Of a stretch of 5,975 bases of DNA, positions 4,967 through 5,975 are shown in pieces. The first letter of the stretch is position 1; every line of letters starts with the position of its first letter. Origin of the DNA: an uncultured Acidimicrobiia bacterium. GTDB taxonomy: Bacteria; Actinomycetota; Acidimicrobiia; Spongiisociales; Spongiisociaceae. Where the stretch lies: NCBI GenBank assembly GCA_937900165.1, contig CALCCX010000633.1, forward strand, positions 1 to 5,975, in the 5' to 3' direction. Made by a program: the position numbers and the translations under genes. The notes beneath the pieces are model-generated. The model was given only the letters and a program-made list of their open reading frames with translations. It did no database searches and had not been told where the DNA came from.

Positions 4967-5638
4967 ATGGCCGTCGACCTGCCGGCACATCTGAAGACGG
5001 TGCTTCCGCCGCCGACCCAGAAAGTCTGGCAGGCGCTGGTCGGGAACCTCCCCGGCGGCGCCTACCTCGTGGGAGGCACCGGGATTGCCGCCCACCTTGG
5101 GCATCGGGTCAGCCGCGACCTCGACTTCTTCGTCGCTGAGCCGTTCCAGCCCCAGGAGCTGGCTCGCCGGTTGGATGAGATCGATCGGTTCGCCCCCACG
5201 AAGGTCGCCGCCGACACCCTCAACGGCTACCTCGGCGAGACTCGCATCCAGTTCCTCGACGCACGCGACCAACACCCGGTGGATCTGAACATCGAGATCG
5301 GAGGCATGCCCGTCGCCGGACTCCGTGACCTGGCGGCCACCAAGCTCAAGGTCGTGGGCGACCGCGGCGAACTCCGCGACTATTTTGACTTGCTGGCTCT
5401 CGAAGTCGAAGCGGGCCATCGAGTCGAGGCGGGCCTGGCGCTGGTCATCGAGCGCTATCGACCCGCCACGCCCGAAGCGGTCATCCTCCACATCGTGCGA
5501 GCACTGGGCTACCTCGAGGACGTAGCCGACGACCCCGCCCTACCGGCCGACCGAGCCGAGATCGAGACCTACTGGGCTAAACGTCAGCCCGAGATCATCC
5601 GCTCCCTCGACTGGCTCACAGGCCTCCAAAGCCAATAG
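4967..5638 (+). CDS. AbiEii/AbiGii-family nucleotidyltransferase toxin
   Basis: This complete 223-residue cytoplasmic nucleotidyltransferase belongs to the AbiEii/AbiGii (DNA polymerase beta-like) group. Known relatives act as toxins of type IV toxin-antitoxin systems and in abortive phage infection; the mycobacterial MenT relatives transfer nucleotides to tRNA ends. Motif I is YLVGGTGIAAHLG (33-45), with GGT at 36-38, followed by SRDLDFF with the metal-binding Asp51 and Asp53. Residues 93-108 (RIQFLDARDQHPVDLN) hold a candidate third acidic strand. The family's downstream signature is present as DLAATKLKVVGDRGELRDYFDLLAL (121-145): Lys126/128, Arg133 and Arg137-Asp138-x2-Asp141 correspond to the K...R...KDxxD pattern. 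The length is close to that of the shorter family members, and no residue appears missing. It is the second gene of a tight two-gene operon with the double-HTH protein. The target is unknown, but the enzyme looks catalytically competent. Confidence 0.88.
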   Translation: MAVDLPAHLKTVLPPPTQKVWQALVGNLPGGAYLVGGTGIAAHLGHRVSRDLDFFVAEPFQPQELARRLDEIDRFAPTKVAADTLNGYLGETRIQFLDARDQHPVDLNIEIGGMPVAGLRDLAATKLKVVGDRGELRDYFDLLALEVEAGHRVEAGLALVIERYRPATPEAVILHIVRALGYLEDVADDPALPADRAEIETYWAKRQPEIIRSLDWLTGLQSQ

Positions 5639-5657
5639 CAGAATGCCGAGTCCCCCC

Positions 5658-5674
5658 GATGAGGTCGCCTCGTC
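5658..5674. terminator. Possible weak hairpin behind the toxin gene
   Basis: GATGAGG (5658-5664) and CCTCGTC (5668-5674) pair over seven bases with one G-T pair and a three-base loop, 20 bases after the toxin stop. There is no T-run, so termination by this element alone is doubtful. Confidence 0.25.
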
Positions 5675-5812
5675 TGGCGCCATCGAGAGCAGCGGCCTCA
5701 AGCGCGGATAGGTTGGCGCCACGGCCGGCCCGCAAAGCGCCTCGAAGCCTTCGCTCAGACCTCCCGTGGCCCAGCCGCGGCCCAAGACCCTCCGGCGATC
5801 TCCTTCTAAACG
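5675..5812. other. Gene-free stretch between the toxin operon and the terminator
   Basis: A minus-strand frame crosses this stretch and runs back into the toxin gene, but its translation shows no recognisable pattern and looks like a high-GC shadow. No tRNA-like or repeat structure is seen. It is probably the 3' untranslated region of the toxin operon or of a gene beyond the contig end. Confidence 0.35.
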
Positions 5813-5845
5813 CATAGAAACCCCCGCTGAGCAGGGGTTTCTATG
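5813..5845. terminator. Symmetric (bidirectional) intrinsic terminator hairpin
   Basis: CATAGAAACCCC (5813-5824) and GGGGTTTCTATG (5834-5845) form a perfect 12-base stem. The inner GCT-G-AGC (5826-5832) can add three pairs after one C-A mismatch. The A-run on one side and T-run on the other flank a C/G-rich core, so the hairpin reads the same way on both strands, as in bidirectional terminators between convergent genes. It may end the toxin operon 175 bases downstream of its stop, and also an unseen gene on the other strand. Confidence 0.7.
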
Positions 5846-5855
5846 TCGCAGCCCC

Positions 5856-5913
5856 AGATCGGAAGAGCGTCGTGTAGGGAAAGAGTGTAGATCTCGGTGG
5901 TCGCCGTATCATT
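5856..5913 (+). other. Illumina TruSeq adapter contamination
   Basis: These 58 bases, beginning AGATCGGAAGAGCGTCGTG and ending CGCCGTATCATT, match the reverse complement of the TruSeq Universal (P5) adapter in full, as I know that sequence. This is read-through into the library adapter that was left in the assembly, not genomic DNA. Confidence 0.97.
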
Positions 5914-5975
5914 AAAAAAAAAAAACACCAATAACAAGCCGCATATCGGTGCCACTGACTGACTTATATACGCGC
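5914..5975 (+). other. Non-genomic tail after the adapter: poly-A and junk
   Basis: Twelve A residues (5914-5925) follow directly after the adapter end, then 50 bases of unrecognisable sequence, lower in GC than the rest. Poly-A followed by noise is what sequencers report after running off the end of the adapter. No biological feature should be called here. Confidence 0.9.

Noticed and set aside
4229..5491. Long minus-strand open frame antisense to both module genes
   Set aside because: High-GC shadow frame; the composition is Arg/Gly/Pro-rich without motifs. Only its last ~80 codons (3980-4228), which lie outside the operon, look like a protein.
5540..5815. 91-codon minus-strand frame after the toxin
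   Set aside because: It overlaps the toxin 3' end and shows no motif, signal peptide or ribosome-binding site that would support a gene.
5914..5975. Poly-A and AT-rich end as a possible promoter or origin
   Set aside because: It follows the Illumina adapter directly and is therefore a sequencing artefact.
1..5975. CRISPR array, tRNA, rRNA or insertion sequence
   Set aside because: No regularly spaced repeats, no tRNA T-arm or cloverleaf pattern, no rRNA stretches and no transposase motifs or terminal inverted repeats were seen.

Overview
The window looks like the end of a metagenome or draft contig from a high-GC actinobacterium. GC content is high, several genes have GC-rich third positions, one gene starts with TTG behind a strong Shine-Dalgarno site, and the PIG-L deacetylase and MalK/UgpC-type ATPase resemble those of Actinobacteria, perhaps Acidimicrobiia. 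The lineage is an inference from style, not from a marker gene. The last 120 bases (5856-5975) are not genomic. They begin with an exact 58-base Illumina TruSeq adapter sequence, followed by a poly-A run and unrecognisable sequence, so the real contig ends near 5855.

Left part (1-2521), metabolic genes: the 3' end of a PIG-L/LmbE-type deacetylase (+) converges, with a 10-base gap, on an ATP-binding subunit of a carbohydrate-type ABC importer (-). Divergent from the importer gene is a short-chain dehydrogenase/reductase (+) whose catalytic Tyr is replaced by His. The 133-base divergent gap holds a TATGAT box and a perfect 7-base inverted repeat, a plausible operator or leader hairpin.

Middle (2522-4228), a degraded zone: two hairpins with identical arms lie behind the reductase. 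A 42-residue N-terminal scrap of an FAD-dependent oxidoreductase (-) follows, with a 13-base perfect palindrome directly before its start codon. About 330 bases follow without an intact gene; they include a short peptide resembling the N-terminus of an ADP-ribosylglycohydrolase. Next comes an alpha/beta hydrolase (-) with an Asp at the nucleophile position and no His at the usual site, then a truncated AbiEii-like nucleotidyltransferase (-).

Right part (4236-5855), a toxin-antitoxin-like operon on the + strand: a possibly leaderless gene for a 237-residue protein has two predicted DNA-binding helix-turn-helix domains and a C-terminal domain resembling DUF6922. Three bases later comes a complete AbiEii/AbiGii-type nucleotidyltransferase. 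The pair has the layout of an AbiE-like (type IV) toxin-antitoxin or phage-defence module, with an unusual antitoxin architecture. It lies head to head with the remnant of a second nucleotidyltransferase, which suggests turnover of such modules at this site. A strong symmetric hairpin terminator closes the genomic part.
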